Of a stretch of DNA of 64,000 nt, positions 16,511 through 25,972 are shown piece after piece. Origin of the DNA: Gammaproteobacteria bacterium UBA2675. GTDB taxonomy: Bacteria; Pseudomonadota; Gammaproteobacteria; Pseudomonadales; Pseudohongiellaceae. The notes under the pieces were generated by a model. It ran no database searches. It was not told the DNA's origin and saw only the letters and a program-made list of their open reading frames with translations. The stretch spans positions 62,001 to 126,000 of the forward strand of contig DEMH01000012.1 of NCBI GenBank assembly GCA_002354805.1, given 5' to 3'. How positions within the stretch are numbered: position 1 is the stretch's first letter; the number at the start of each line of letters is the position of its first letter. Position numbers and translations under genes: made by a program.

Positions 16511-17596
16511 ATGAGCCAATCGTCACAGCCAGATGACAGACTGATGTCCGATACTCTGCTGGTGAGGGAGTATCTGGAAAACCTCCCTCATAAACCAGAT
16601 CTGAGTGAATCCCAACGCGTCGGGTATCGCGATGCGATCAAGACATTATTGCGCGAGAAAAACGCGACACTGGTTGCGCACTACTACACTGACCCGGAAA
16701 TCCAGGCGCTGGCCGAAGAGACCAACGGCATTGTTGCCGACTCACTCGAGATGGCGCGTTTCGGTCGTGATTGTGATGCTGAAGTGCTGGTGGTCGCCGG
16801 TGTACGTTTCATGGGTGAGACGGCCAGTATTCTGAGTCCGGAAAAAACCGTCCTGATGCCAACCACGGAAGCGACCTGTTCACTGGATATCGCCTGTCCG
16901 ATAGAAAAATTCGCACCTTTCTGCGATCAGCATCCCGACCACACCGTGGTGGTTTATGCCAATACCTCTGCCGCCGTAAAGGCACGAGCAGACTGGGTGG
17001 TTACCTCCAGTATTGCGCTGGATGTTGTGGAGCATCTGAAAGCAAAAGGCGAAAAAATTCTGTGGGCGCCCGACAAACACCTCGGCCACTATATTGAGCA
17101 GAAGACCGGCGCTGACATGCTGCTGTGGGATGCTGCCTGTATCGTGCATGAGGAGTTCAAGGCGAAGGGTCTGTTCGACATGAAAACCCTCTACCCGAAG
17201 GCGAAGATTCTGGCGCACCCGGAGTCGCCGTCATCAGTGCTTGCGATGGCTGATGTGGTGGGTTCAACCAGTCAGTTGATCAAGGCCGCCTGCGAACTTC
17301 CGGACGACACATTCATTGTGGCGACTGATCAGGGCATCTTCTACAAGATGCAGCAACTGGCTCCCGAAAAGAATTTTATTATCGCTCCCACTGCCGGCAA
17401 CGATGCGACCTGTAAGAGCTGTGCCAGTTGTCCCTGGATGGGAATGAACTCATTGCAGGCGATGTATCAGTCACTGAAAGACGGCAGCAATGAAATCAGG
17501 GTCAGCGCTGACCTGGCGCGTAAGGCGATGATTCCATTGCAACGTATGCTGGATTTTTCTGCCCAGCACAAGCTGGCCGTGAAAGGTAAAGCCTGA
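16511..17596 (+). CDS. nadA: Quinolinate synthase
   Basis: 361 residues. NadA is a 4Fe-4S enzyme condensing iminoaspartate with dihydroxyacetone phosphate to quinolinate in de novo NAD synthesis. Conserved cysteines are at 123/129 (ATCSLDIACP), in LLWDAACIVHEEF, and in the C-terminal CKSCASCPWM. The N-terminal VAHYYTDPEIQALAEET is typical. It starts 20 bases after tRNA-Lys. The NAD kinase gene is at 38.9 kb; nadB and nadC are not in the window. Confidence 0.96.
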   Translation: MSQSSQPDDRLMSDTLLVREYLENLPHKPDLSESQRVGYRDAIKTLLREKNATLVAHYYTDPEIQALAEETNGIVADSLEMARFGRDCDAEVLVVAGVRFMGETASILSPEKTVLMPTTEATCSLDIACPIEKFAPFCDQHPDHTVVVYANTSAAVKARADWVVTSSIALDVVEHLKAKGEKILWAPDKHLGHYIEQKTGADMLLWDAACIVHEEFKAKGLFDMKTLYPKAKILAHPESPSSVLAMADVVGSTSQLIKAACELPDDTFIVATDQGIFYKMQQLAPEKNFIIAPTAGNDATCKSCASCPWMGMNSLQAMYQSLKDGSNEIRVSADLARKAMIPLQRMLDFSAQHKLAVKGKA

Positions 17597-17616
17597 TTCT
17601 TGATTGACTGCGCGAG

Positions 17617-19080
17617 CTAGCGCTCCTGCAGTTCGCGCTGCATCCGTTCCACTTCCCCAAGCCGCTGACGCAGACGACTGATTAGCGGAATATTCTGTTC
17701 ACGATCGGTTTCAATCCGCAGAGCGTAATTGAGCTGTTCGCGTGCGCTGCGGAAATCCCCGACCAGAATAAAGTATTCAGCTCGTGCCTGATGCACTTTG
17801 CTGATATCGCCAACCTGACCCTGGGTCTCCGCAATCTGATACCAGAGGTTGTGATCTTCCGGTCGATTGATGGCATGTCGTTCCATGATTCGCGCCGCCT
17901 CGGCGTAGTTGCGCTGTTCGATCAGGGCGTCAACACGTGTCATCGTCAGCGGGTGGTTTTCCGGGTTGATACGGATATGTCGATCCAGAAAGTCCAGCGC
18001 CTGTTGTGGCTCGCCGCTCTGAGTCAGAATGTCGGCGCGCGTTACCACGTAGGTGATACGGTTCGGGTCACTGGCCAGGAGCAAATCAATGGATTCCAGC
18101 GCCTGACCATATTGTTCAGCTTTCAGCTGCGCCAGCGCCAGGCCGTAGGTGGCAGTTTTGCGCTCCTGTTCTGAGCGTGCACTACGCGAACGCTTGTTGA
18201 ATTCTTCAAGCGCTGCTTCGGGGGAGTTCGCATAGTGCACCTCGATGCGTGCGCGAATCAGGTGGTATTCCAGGGTGTCGCCGGTCGCAGAAGGACGATA
18301 GGGAATACGATTGGCGCGACTGCGTGCGTCGGCGATACGGGCTTCGGTCACCGGGTGGCTCAACAGAAATTCGGGTGGGCGGCTGCTGAAACGGCTCATA
18401 TCCATCAGTCGCTCAAACAGGCTGGCCATGTCGGCCGGATCGTAGCCTGCCTCCACCATGGTCCGCAGGCCAATGCGGTCAGCCTCTGCCTCGTTCTGGC
18501 GGGAGAAGCGCAGCTGGTTCTCGATAGAGCGACCCTGCGCTGCCATGACTGCCGCCGGCCCCGCCGAGCTGCCAGAACCCATCAGCACGATGCTTGCCAG
18601 CAGTGTTGCCAGTTCCGGAATGCGTCGGCGCTGCGCGTCTTCCACGCTGCGCGCAAAATGGCGCTGGCTGACGTGGGCGATTTCGTGAGCCATCACCGAG
18701 GCAAACTCGCCTTCGGTGTGTGCATTCAGAAACAGGCCGCCGTTGACGCCGATGACGCCACCTGGTGTTGCGAAAGCGTTAAGGGCAGGGCTGTCCACGA
18801 CAATAAAGGCGAGCCGATAGTCCTGCAGATCACTGTGGACAGCGAGATTATGCGTAAAATTAACGACGTAATCGTTGATCAGCGGATCGCTGATGGTGGG
18901 TGTCGTGCGTCGAACCGAGCGCAGAAAGTCACGCCCCAGCTTATATTCCTCATCCAGAGAAAAAATGCCGGAAATGCGATCCCCGAGAGTCGGCAACTGA
19001 CTTTGAGCCAGCGCTGCCGGGCTTTGACAGCTCAGGGCAATCGCCACCGAGAGGGCGGTACTTTTAAGGATGCTGCGCAT
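17617..19080 (-). CDS. bepA: Periplasmic M48 metalloprotease BepA (YfgC)
   Basis: 487 residues: signal peptide (to about ALAQS, residue 27), an M48 zinc protease domain with HEIAH at 132-136 and a third ligand in NEAEADRIG, then TPR repeats over the last 200 residues. BepA helps mature or degrade stalled LptD and other outer-membrane proteins at the BAM complex. The ATG at 19080 is chosen because it starts the hydrophobic signal; the frame extends to 19233 without support. It converges with nadA, 20 bases apart. A BamC gene is at 21.6 kb. Confidence 0.93.
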   Translation of the reverse strand: MRSILKSTALSVAIALSCQSPAALAQSQLPTLGDRISGIFSLDEEYKLGRDFLRSVRRTTPTISDPLINDYVVNFTHNLAVHSDLQDYRLAFIVVDSPALNAFATPGGVIGVNGGLFLNAHTEGEFASVMAHEIAHVSQRHFARSVEDAQRRRIPELATLLASIVLMGSGSSAGPAAVMAAQGRSIENQLRFSRQNEAEADRIGLRTMVEAGYDPADMASLFERLMDMSRFSSRPPEFLLSHPVTEARIADARSRANRIPYRPSATGDTLEYHLIRARIEVHYANSPEAALEEFNKRSRSARSEQERKTATYGLALAQLKAEQYGQALESIDLLLASDPNRITYVVTRADILTQSGEPQQALDFLDRHIRINPENHPLTMTRVDALIEQRNYAEAARIMERHAINRPEDHNLWYQIAETQGQVGDISKVHQARAEYFILVGDFRSAREQLNYALRIETDREQNIPLISRLRQRLGEVERMQRELQER

Positions 19081-19212
19081 AGAATTCCACTGATTGCATT
19101 CCCGATAATAGACCGATATTAACACAAATAATTCCGCAAACCGGGGGATGTCTCCGGGAGTAAATGTGCTTTTGCTATGCAGTGCCTGGCAATGCTTGAT
19201 AAAATGCCCCGC

Positions 19213-19446
19213 ATGGAACCTGTCGCAGATCAAGAGTTGGACGTTAGCGGATTACAGTGCCCCATGCCTTTACTGAAGGCCAAGCTGGCACTGAATGCCC
19301 TGACATCACAGCAAGTGCTGAAAGTCGTTGCCACGGACCCTGGCTCGGAGCGTGACTTTTTTGCGTTTGTCCAGCAAAGTCGCCACGAAATACTGGCATT
19401 TGAAAAACAGCAGCAATCCTACTGTTACTGGATAAAAAAAGGCTGA
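19213..19446 (+). CDS. TusA-like sulfurtransferase domain protein
   Basis: 77 residues, TusA/SirA/YedF fold. The catalytic Cys16 sits in LQCPMPLLKAK, the CPxP signature that carries persulfide sulfur. Proteins at this position, next to perM and downstream of nadA-bepA, are TusA paralogues of uncertain target, so I do not call it TusA itself. I prefer the ATG at 19213; in-frame starts at 19177 and 19204 exist and no clear ribosome site separates them. A TGATAA box lies only about 15 bases upstream, so a very short leader is possible. perM follows after six bases. Confidence 0.85.
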   Translation: MEPVADQELDVSGLQCPMPLLKAKLALNALTSQQVLKVVATDPGSERDFFAFVQQSRHEILAFEKQQQSYCYWIKKG

Positions 19447-19452
19447 GTTCCC

Positions 19453-20562
19453 ATGCGAAGATTTTTCCGGGCTTTCCTGGATCGCTATTTTCACGATGAA
19501 GAAGCCATCATTTTCACGCTGATCCTGATATCAGCGCTGCTGGTTCTACTGACGATCGGCTCCTTCATAGCCCCGCTTATTGCTGCCCTGATCATCGCCT
19601 ATCTGTTACAGGGTATGGTCAACACCCTGCTGCGACTGAACGTATCCTACCTGTTGGCAGTGGTGCTTGTTTATACACTTTTTATCAGTGGTTTCATGGC
19701 TTTGCTGCTGTGGATCCTGCCTCAGGCGTGGAGTCAGCTGGCCAGGCTGATCAATGAGCTGCCGCGCCTGATCGGCGAGGGTCAGAACTTATTGATGCTG
19801 CTGCCGGAAAACTATCCGGATCTGATGACGCAACAACAGGTTCAGGACATCATCCGCACGCTGCGGGGTGAGCTGGCCATGTTTGGCCAGTATGTGCTGT
19901 CTTATTCCATCTCCAGCCTGCCCAATATTTTCTCCTGGATCATGTTCCTGATTCTGGTGCCAGTGCTGGTGTTTTTCATGATGAAGGACAAAACGACCCT
20001 GGTGCACTGGGTGGCCAACCTGTTGCCACGACACAGACCGCTGATGCGCAAGATCTGGCAGGAGATGGATGTTCAGGTAGCCAACTATGTGCGCGGCAAG
20101 TCGCTTGAGATCCTGATTGTGGGCGGCACCAGTTATCTGGCCTTCACGATACTGGGCATGAACTATACCCTGTTGCTGGCTGTGCTGATGGGTCTCTCTG
20201 TCATCGTACCTTTTATAGGTGTGGCGGTGGTGGTGTTTCCGGTGATGGCAGTTGCCTATGTGCAGTGGGGTCTGGGCAGTGAATTTTTTACCGTTCTTGC
20301 GGTCTATACCGTGATCCAGCTGCTGGATGCCAATGTGCTTGTGCCGATCATTTTCTCGGAAACCGTCAACCTGCACCCGGTTGCGATCATTGCCGCCGTG
20401 TTGGTGTTTGGCGGTCTGTGGGGACTGGCTGGGGTGTTTTTTGCCATCCCACTGGCCACCTTGATCAAGGCCATTGTCAACACCTGGCCCACCCACGCGC
20501 CACCGGATGATGAGGCTGTCGGGCCGGATCACGAAGCAGCCAGGATCATACACAACGATTAA
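19453..20562 (+). CDS. perM: AI-2E/PerM family membrane transporter
   Basis: 369-residue polytopic membrane protein of the AI-2 exporter superfamily (PerM type). Hydrophobic segments cluster near residues 20-55, 60-90, 150-180 and 210-330, with the family's typical internal stretch MGLSVIVPFIGVAVVVFPV and LVPIIFSETVNLHPVAI. Substrate is unknown; some members extrude autoinducer-2, others act as sodium/proton antiporters. It is probably cotranscribed with the TusA-like gene. Confidence 0.85.
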   Translation: MRRFFRAFLDRYFHDEEAIIFTLILISALLVLLTIGSFIAPLIAALIIAYLLQGMVNTLLRLNVSYLLAVVLVYTLFISGFMALLLWILPQAWSQLARLINELPRLIGEGQNLLMLLPENYPDLMTQQQVQDIIRTLRGELAMFGQYVLSYSISSLPNIFSWIMFLILVPVLVFFMMKDKTTLVHWVANLLPRHRPLMRKIWQEMDVQVANYVRGKSLEILIVGGTSYLAFTILGMNYTLLLAVLMGLSVIVPFIGVAVVVFPVMAVAYVQWGLGSEFFTVLAVYTVIQLLDANVLVPIIFSETVNLHPVAIIAAVLVFGGLWGLAGVFFAIPLATLIKAIVNTWPTHAPPDDEAVGPDHEAARIIHND

Positions 20563-20656
20563 TACCAGTCACAGGGTATAATGCGGTTTTTGTCAGAAGG
20601 TTGCAGTGTGATAGAGTCTGCAGCCTGAGCAAGTCCGAAAACTATAGAGGTTATGC

Positions 20657-21532
20657 ATGATACAGGGCAGTATTGTTGCCATCGTCACTCCCATGTTGCC
20701 AAATGGCGACATCGATTTTGAAGCGTTTGATCGCCTGCTGGAGTGGCATATTGAGAGCGGCACAGACGCCGTGGTTGTTGTTGGTACGACTGGTGAGTCG
20801 CCAACGCTGACCATGGAAGAGCATTGTGCAGTCATTGCGCGTGCCGTCAAAACGGTTGCCGGGCGCATCCCTGTCATTGCCGGTACTGGCTCAAACTCTA
20901 CCACTGAGGCAATTTATTACACCCACGCCGCCAAGGAAGAGGGTGCCGATGCCTGTCTGCTGGTGACACCTTATTACAACAAGCCTCCGCAGGAAGGCCT
21001 CTATCAGCATTTCAAGAAGATCGCTGAAGAAGTCGATATCCCGCAGATTCTTTATAATGTGCCTTCCAGAACAGGCTGTGACCTGTTGCCGGAAACCGTG
21101 TCACGGCTGGCGGATATCAAGAATATTGTGGGTATCAAGGAAGCGACTGGCGATCTGGATCGTGGCCAGCAGGTCATCAGCCTGTGTGGTGATCGCATCG
21201 CCATTTACAGTGGTGACGACGCTACTGCACTGGATCTGATCCTCGCCGGCGGTAAAGGCAATATTTCCGTGACAGCCAATGTTGCGCCGGCACAGATGCA
21301 CGAGATGTGTCGGCTTGCGCTGGCCGGTGAATACGAAAAAGCCAGCCTGCTTAACGCGCGTCTGGCGGGTCTGCACAACTCACTGTTCCTGGAAGCTAAT
21401 CCGATTCCGGTTAAATGGGCGCTGAGTGAACTCGGACATATCAAAGCGGGCATTCGCCTGCCCCTGGTGCCACTTAACAAGGCATACCACATTCCGTTGC
21501 GTGAGGCGATTCGCCACGCGGGACTGGACTAA
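20657..21532 (+). CDS. dapA: 4-hydroxy-tetrahydrodipicolinate synthase
   Basis: 291 residues, TIM-barrel aldolase condensing pyruvate and aspartate semialdehyde in lysine and diaminopimelate synthesis. The Schiff-base lysine is Lys161 (GIKEATGD), the catalytic tyrosine is Tyr133 in ILYNVPSRTG with Arg138, and Thr44-Thr45 are in VVGTTGESPT. A TATAAT at 20577-20582 lies upstream without a strong -35. bamC follows after 21 bases, the conserved dapA-bamC pair. Confidence 0.97.
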   Translation: MIQGSIVAIVTPMLPNGDIDFEAFDRLLEWHIESGTDAVVVVGTTGESPTLTMEEHCAVIARAVKTVAGRIPVIAGTGSNSTTEAIYYTHAAKEEGADACLLVTPYYNKPPQEGLYQHFKKIAEEVDIPQILYNVPSRTGCDLLPETVSRLADIKNIVGIKEATGDLDRGQQVISLCGDRIAIYSGDDATALDLILAGGKGNISVTANVAPAQMHEMCRLALAGEYEKASLLNARLAGLHNSLFLEANPIPVKWALSELGHIKAGIRLPLVPLNKAYHIPLREAIRHAGLD

Positions 21533-21553
21533 TACAGGCAAGGTCGAAAGAGT

Positions 21554-22699
21554 ATGCTTCCAATACGCAGTCAGTTCTTTAACGCATCCCGGCAGATTTC
21601 GCCTGGGTGCGGAACTCCCGGTGCTTTCCAATCAAACACGTTCAAGCGAGGTGTTATCCTGAAACCTGCAGTAGTACTGAGTATGGCAATGCTGGTTCAG
21701 GGCTGTTCCTGGTTGGGAATCGGCGGGGATGAAGGCTGGCTCAGAGATCGCGAGGGTGAATATCTGGAAGCCCGGATAACACCGGTCATGGACATACCCG
21801 CTGAGCTCGACAGCTACACGATCGACCAGCTTTACTATATTCCGCCGGAAGCGCCAGGCGAACGTGAAGTCTACGTCGTGCCTCCTGCACCAAAACCCAT
21901 CGACACGCGGGTCCGCGAGGGTGTTGTGATTCAGCGCTTCGGCGACCGTGCCTGGATTGTGGTGGGAGCCACTCCGGGTCAGGTGTGGCCGACGCTGCGG
22001 GACTATTTTGCGACCGAGGGCCTGCCTGTCGCCAGCGAAGACGCTGTCGCTGGTGTTGTTGAGACCGAATGGGTGCCGCAGGACGATAGCGATGTCCGCA
22101 ATCGCTATCGTGTCCGCGTCGAGCCTGGTCTGCACGCCGGCAACTCTGAGGTATATATCCTGCAGGTTGATGATGAGGGTGAAACTGCCGAGGGTCAGGC
22201 GGTTACATGGCCTTCTGATTCCGAAAACCTGGAGCGTGAAGCTACCATGCTGGCCTCACTGTCCATGTACCTGGCTGACCGCACCGATATTTATCGTGGC
22301 TCATCCGTGTCAATGCTCGCGGGCAGTATCGAGGCGCAGGGCAAGGCGCGACTGGATGACAGTGAATCGGGCAGTACCAGACTGGAGCTGCGCATCGATT
22401 TTGATCGTGCCTGGAGCCAGGTCGGTCAGGCGATCGGCAATGCTGAAATCGAGCTGCTGAGCTCTGATCGCGACGAGCGACGCTATATCGTGTCGTTCAC
22501 TGGCACAGAGAATCAGGAAGAGCCAGGCTTTTTTGGGCGACTGTTTGGCCGCGACGAAGAAGTGGAGGCCCGCCAGTTTGATGTTACGCTCAGCGACACT
22601 GCTGATGGGATTCTGGTTGAGGCAAGAGTATCCGACGGAGCCCCGGCGCCTTATCAGCAGGATCTGCTGGTGCGTACGATCAACGACAATCTGATCTGA
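21554..22699 (+). CDS. bamC: Outer-membrane assembly lipoprotein BamC
   Basis: Lipoprotein of the BAM complex, up to 381 residues. Lipobox LVQGC, then the unstructured BamD-binding segment with YTIDQLYYIPP, then two helix-grip domains. Start is a puzzle: the only conventional in-frame start is ATG 21554, giving an unusually long 36-residue run before LKPAVVLSMAMLVQGC. A CTG at 21659 has GAGGTG five bases upstream and would give a perfect short lipoprotein signal. The gene is cotranscribed with dapA; purC, common after bamC elsewhere, is absent. Confidence 0.88.
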   Translation: MLPIRSQFFNASRQISPGCGTPGAFQSNTFKRGVILKPAVVLSMAMLVQGCSWLGIGGDEGWLRDREGEYLEARITPVMDIPAELDSYTIDQLYYIPPEAPGEREVYVVPPAPKPIDTRVREGVVIQRFGDRAWIVVGATPGQVWPTLRDYFATEGLPVASEDAVAGVVETEWVPQDDSDVRNRYRVRVEPGLHAGNSEVYILQVDDEGETAEGQAVTWPSDSENLEREATMLASLSMYLADRTDIYRGSSVSMLAGSIEAQGKARLDDSESGSTRLELRIDFDRAWSQVGQAIGNAEIELLSSDRDERRYIVSFTGTENQEEPGFFGRLFGRDEEVEARQFDVTLSDTADGILVEARVSDGAPAPYQQDLLVRTINDNLI

Positions 22700-22707
22700 C
22701 CCTCGTG

Positions 22708-23958
22708 ATGACGGAGCTGGTGCCGCTTTGGTATGCATTGACTGCCGGCGGCATCGGTCTGTTTGGCGGTGTGCTGCTGAGTCTGCTCTGGAGTTCGCGC
22801 CGCGCGGCCGCCTACCGGGAGCACATCGTCCATTTGCAGACCCGCCTGGACGAAGAGCAGCGTCAAACCCTGGAAAAGATTCAGCTGCTTCAGCAGTCCC
22901 GCGAAGAGCTTCGTCAACAGTTCCAGTTGCTGGCCAATGATGTGCTGGATGACAAGAGCCGGCGTCTTGCCGAAGCAAGTCGTCAAAGTCTGGGTGAAAT
23001 ACTGCGTCCACTGCAGGAAAAAATCAGCGGTTTCGAAAAGCGGGTTGAAGAGACCTACAATCGCGAGGCCAGAGAGCGCTTTGCACTGGAGAAAGAAATT
23101 CGCCAGCTGCAGCAGCTCAATACACGCATCAGCGATGATGCCGTCAACCTGACCAAAGCGCTGCGTGGTGAGAACAAAACCCAGGGCGCCTGGGGTGAGT
23201 ACATCCTCAGTTCCATTCTGCAGGCATCCGGCCTGACAGAGGGACGCGAATATCAGGTTCAGCAGAGTTTTCGCCAGACCGATGATGACGCCGGGCGGCA
23301 ACGCAGTCAGCCTGATGTCATTGTACAGCTGCCCGATAACCGGCAGATTGTCATAGACGCCAAAGTCTCACTGACTGCCTATGAGCGCTACTGCAGCGCT
23401 GATGATGATGCCGAGCGAAACAGCGCGCTCAAACTTCATCTGCAGTCACTGCGAAATCATATTCGTCAGTTGAGTGACAAGCGCTATCAGGATCTGCCCG
23501 GTATTCAATCACTGGACTTTGTGTTGCTGTTCATGCCGATTGAACCTGCGTTCTCCGCCGCCCTTCAGCAGGAACCAGAGATTTTTAACCAGGCCTTCGA
23601 ACGCAACATCGTGCTGGTCAGTCCAAGCACATTGCTGGCCACGTTGCGCACGATTCACAATATCTGGCGCTATGAATATCAAAGCCGCAATGCGCAGGAG
23701 ATCGCGCGGCAGGCGGGTGCGCTGTATGACAAATTTGTTGGTTTGCTGAGCGATCTCGATGATCTTGGCCGCAAGCTGGAGGCGGGGCAGAAGAGCTACG
23801 AATCGGTAGTCGGCAAACTCCAGACTGGCAAGGGTAATCTGATCGGGCGCGTCGAGCGATTAAAAACCCTGGGCGCAAGAGCCAGCAAGCAGATTGACGC
23901 GGACCGATTGGCCGAGGCCGACGAGCAGTTGCCCGCCCTGGATGATGACGAGAATTGA
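22708..23958 (+). CDS. rmuC: DNA recombination protein RmuC
   Basis: About 416 residues. An N-terminal membrane helix (residues 8-28) is followed by a coiled coil to about 150 (HIVHLQTRLDEEQRQTL and on) and a PD-(D/E)xK-like RmuC domain around GAWGEYILSSILQASG, PDVIVQLPDNRQIVIDAKV and DFVLLFMPIEPAF. RmuC limits recombination at inverted repeats in E. coli; its biochemical activity is not settled. GTG 22705 is an equal alternative start. The stop is one base from the miaE start. Confidence 0.93.
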   Translation: MTELVPLWYALTAGGIGLFGGVLLSLLWSSRRAAAYREHIVHLQTRLDEEQRQTLEKIQLLQQSREELRQQFQLLANDVLDDKSRRLAEASRQSLGEILRPLQEKISGFEKRVEETYNREARERFALEKEIRQLQQLNTRISDDAVNLTKALRGENKTQGAWGEYILSSILQASGLTEGREYQVQQSFRQTDDDAGRQRSQPDVIVQLPDNRQIVIDAKVSLTAYERYCSADDDAERNSALKLHLQSLRNHIRQLSDKRYQDLPGIQSLDFVLLFMPIEPAFSAALQQEPEIFNQAFERNIVLVSPSTLLATLRTIHNIWRYEYQSRNAQEIARQAGALYDKFVGLLSDLDDLGRKLEAGQKSYESVVGKLQTGKGNLIGRVERLKTLGARASKQIDADRLAEADEQLPALDDDEN

Positions 23959-23959
23959 A

Positions 23960-24586
23960 ATGAGTGCCACCGAAGAACTGATTGCTTTTTTACCGTGCCG
24001 AACACCACAGGCCTGGCTGGACTGGGCGCTGCAGAATCAGGACCTGCTGCTGATTGATCATGCAAATTGTGAGAAAAAGGCAGCCTCCAACGCCATGACC
24101 CTGATGTATCGTTATGTCAGCCATACCGAGTTGCTGACTAAAATGTCACAACTGGCACGTGAAGAGTTGCTGCACTTCGAACAGGTGGTCAACATCATGG
24201 CGCAGCGTGATATCGCCTATCAACGCATAGGCCCGTCACGCTATGCGGCCGGATTGCGGGAACATATGCGGACAGATCGCGACGGCACACTGATCGACGG
24301 ACTGATTGTTGGCGCGATTGTCGAGGCACGCTCCTGCGAGCGCTTCGCCAGTCTGGCGCCATTGCTCGATGACACGCTGGCAAAATTTTACCGCAGCCTG
24401 TTGCGGTCCGAGGCACGTCACTTCCGGGATTATCTGTCTCTGGCTCAGCAATACAGTGATACACCGATTGATGAACACGTGGAAAGATTTCTGGCGGTTG
24501 AAAAACAGCTGATTGAATCAGTCGACGATCAGTTTCGTTTCCACAGTGGTGTGCCGGTTGTCACGACCGGCAGGTCTCCGGACTGA
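23960..24586 (+). CDS. miaE: tRNA-(ms2io6A37)-hydroxylase MiaE
   Basis: 208 residues, ferritin-like di-iron oxygenase that hydroxylates the isopentenyl group of ms2i6A37 in tRNAs reading U-starting codons. Iron ligands are visible in NCEKKAA, REELLHFEQV (ExxH), EARSCERF and SEARHFRDYL. The ATG at 23960 directly follows the rmuC stop; the upstream extension in this frame lies within rmuC. The last 26 bases overlap the tail of the convergent lipoprotein gene. Confidence 0.94.
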   Translation: MSATEELIAFLPCRTPQAWLDWALQNQDLLLIDHANCEKKAASNAMTLMYRYVSHTELLTKMSQLAREELLHFEQVVNIMAQRDIAYQRIGPSRYAAGLREHMRTDRDGTLIDGLIVGAIVEARSCERFASLAPLLDDTLAKFYRSLLRSEARHFRDYLSLAQQYSDTPIDEHVERFLAVEKQLIESVDDQFRFHSGVPVVTTGRSPD

Positions 24587-25106
24587 TCAGGTTCTGCGCC
24601 AGTCTCTCTCTTAATGTTTCTAGCTGGTCGCAGGGAATTGAGGGGTTGCCAGTCAGCACTGCGCTGGTCAGCGTATCAATGACAAGCAGGCCGGAAATAT
24701 CCTTCAACTGATTGTCGGGCGCATTGACAGAGGTCAGCCGTGGCAGACGTTGCAAAGCATCAAGCGTTTCCAGCTCATTGCCAGAAAGGTCGATAAAGCG
24801 CAGGCCCTCCAGAGCTTCAATACCTTCCAGGCTGGCAATCTCCAGCAGCGGGCAGGCGATCACACTGATCTGCTCAGGGTCGTTGTACTCATTCTGTCGC
24901 ATGGTGACATTGATACAGCTTTGCAGGCCCGGGTCCGCGACTCGCACCACTCCACTGTAGGGTCGCGGGTCGTACAGCGTCTGCTGATTCACGCTGACCG
25001 AAAACTGTCTGCTGCAGGCGCCGAGCAACAGGACGCCAATAGCCATCGATATCAACAGCAATGGAGATTTGGCCGCACGTAAACAGCTGGATAACCTTGA
25101 GACCAT
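24561..25106 (-). CDS. Putative leucine-rich-repeat lipoprotein
   Basis: 181 residues, not recognised as a named protein. The signal peptide with lipobox LLLGAC (cysteine near 31) marks a lipoprotein; no aspartate follows the cysteine, so outer-membrane sorting is likely. The C-terminal half has short leucine-rich repeats: SLEGIEALEGLRFIDLSGN, ELETLDALQRLPRLTSV, NQLKDISGLLVIDTL. An N-terminal SCINVTMRQN...CPLL pair of cysteines may form a disulfide. ATG at 25106 has AGGAG upstream. It converges on and overlaps miaE by 26 bases. Confidence 0.75.
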   Translation of the reverse strand: MVSRLSSCLRAAKSPLLLISMAIGVLLLGACSRQFSVSVNQQTLYDPRPYSGVVRVADPGLQSCINVTMRQNEYNDPEQISVIACPLLEIASLEGIEALEGLRFIDLSGNELETLDALQRLPRLTSVNAPDNQLKDISGLLVIDTLTSAVLTGNPSIPCDQLETLRERLAQNLISPETCRS

Positions 25107-25273
25107 AACGGCCGACTCCTGGGTCAGATATTGAGCGCATTCGGTGCGCTGTAAACCGGGACAAGTGCACAAGCTTAACGCATGCCCAGCCCCCGCGAAA
25201 GCACACTGGTAATCCATTCATAGTCGGTTTAGACTGCTCGGCGTACTTTAATCACCGTAACAGGAATCGTTTT

Positions 25274-25972
25274 ATGCAAACTTTACGCGCCTCCAGCCTG
25301 GGGCTGGCAGTATCGCTGCTGATGTTCAACGCACCAGTGCACGCGCAGGACATTGACCTGACCGACCAGGATACCCAGATCAGTTACAGCGTTGGCTTCA
25401 ATATTGGCCAAAACCTGATGATGCAGGGTCTGACCGACCAGATCGATATCGACGCTTTTATCGCGGGTCTGCGTGACATGGTCAATGGCGAACCGCAGAT
25501 GACCGAAGATGAAATGATGAACGCGCTGATGACCTTCCAGCAGCAGCTGATGGACGAACAGCAGGCGCAGGTTGAAGCATCGCGTGCAGAATCTGAAGCC
25601 TTCCTGGCCGAAAACGCCCAGCGCGAAGGTGTGATGACCACTGAATCGGGTCTGCAGTACGAAGTACTGGAACGCGGTGATGGCAGTGGTGTATCTCCCA
25701 CTGCAACTGACACTGTGACCGCCCACTACGAAGGCCGCTTTATCGATGGTGAAGTGTTCGACAGCTCCATCGCGCGTGGCGAACCCGCCGAGTTTGCCCT
25801 GAACCAGGTCATACCTGGCTGGACCGAAGGTCTGCAGCTGATGCAGACGGGTGACACCTATCGTCTTTATATTCCGAGCGATCTTGGCTACGGCCCGGGC
25901 GGTTCAGGCCCAATCCCACCATTCGCCACACTGGTGTTTGATGTTGAACTGTTAGAGGTTAACGGTCAGTAA
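25274..25972 (+). CDS. Exported FKBP-type peptidyl-prolyl isomerase (FkpA/Mip-like)
   Basis: 232 residues: signal peptide ending VHA-QDI, an N-terminal helical dimerisation domain (about 30-115, rich in Met/Gln/Glu) and a C-terminal FKBP domain with TVTAHYEGRFIDGEVFDSS, VIPGWTEGLQLMQTGD and YIPSDLGYG. It should catalyse proline isomerisation and act as a periplasmic or surface chaperone. The following aminopeptidase starts directly after the stop codon, so the two genes are coupled. Confidence 0.92.
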   Translation: MQTLRASSLGLAVSLLMFNAPVHAQDIDLTDQDTQISYSVGFNIGQNLMMQGLTDQIDIDAFIAGLRDMVNGEPQMTEDEMMNALMTFQQQLMDEQQAQVEASRAESEAFLAENAQREGVMTTESGLQYEVLERGDGSGVSPTATDTVTAHYEGRFIDGEVFDSSIARGEPAEFALNQVIPGWTEGLQLMQTGDTYRLYIPSDLGYGPGGSGPIPPFATLVFDVELLEVNGQ

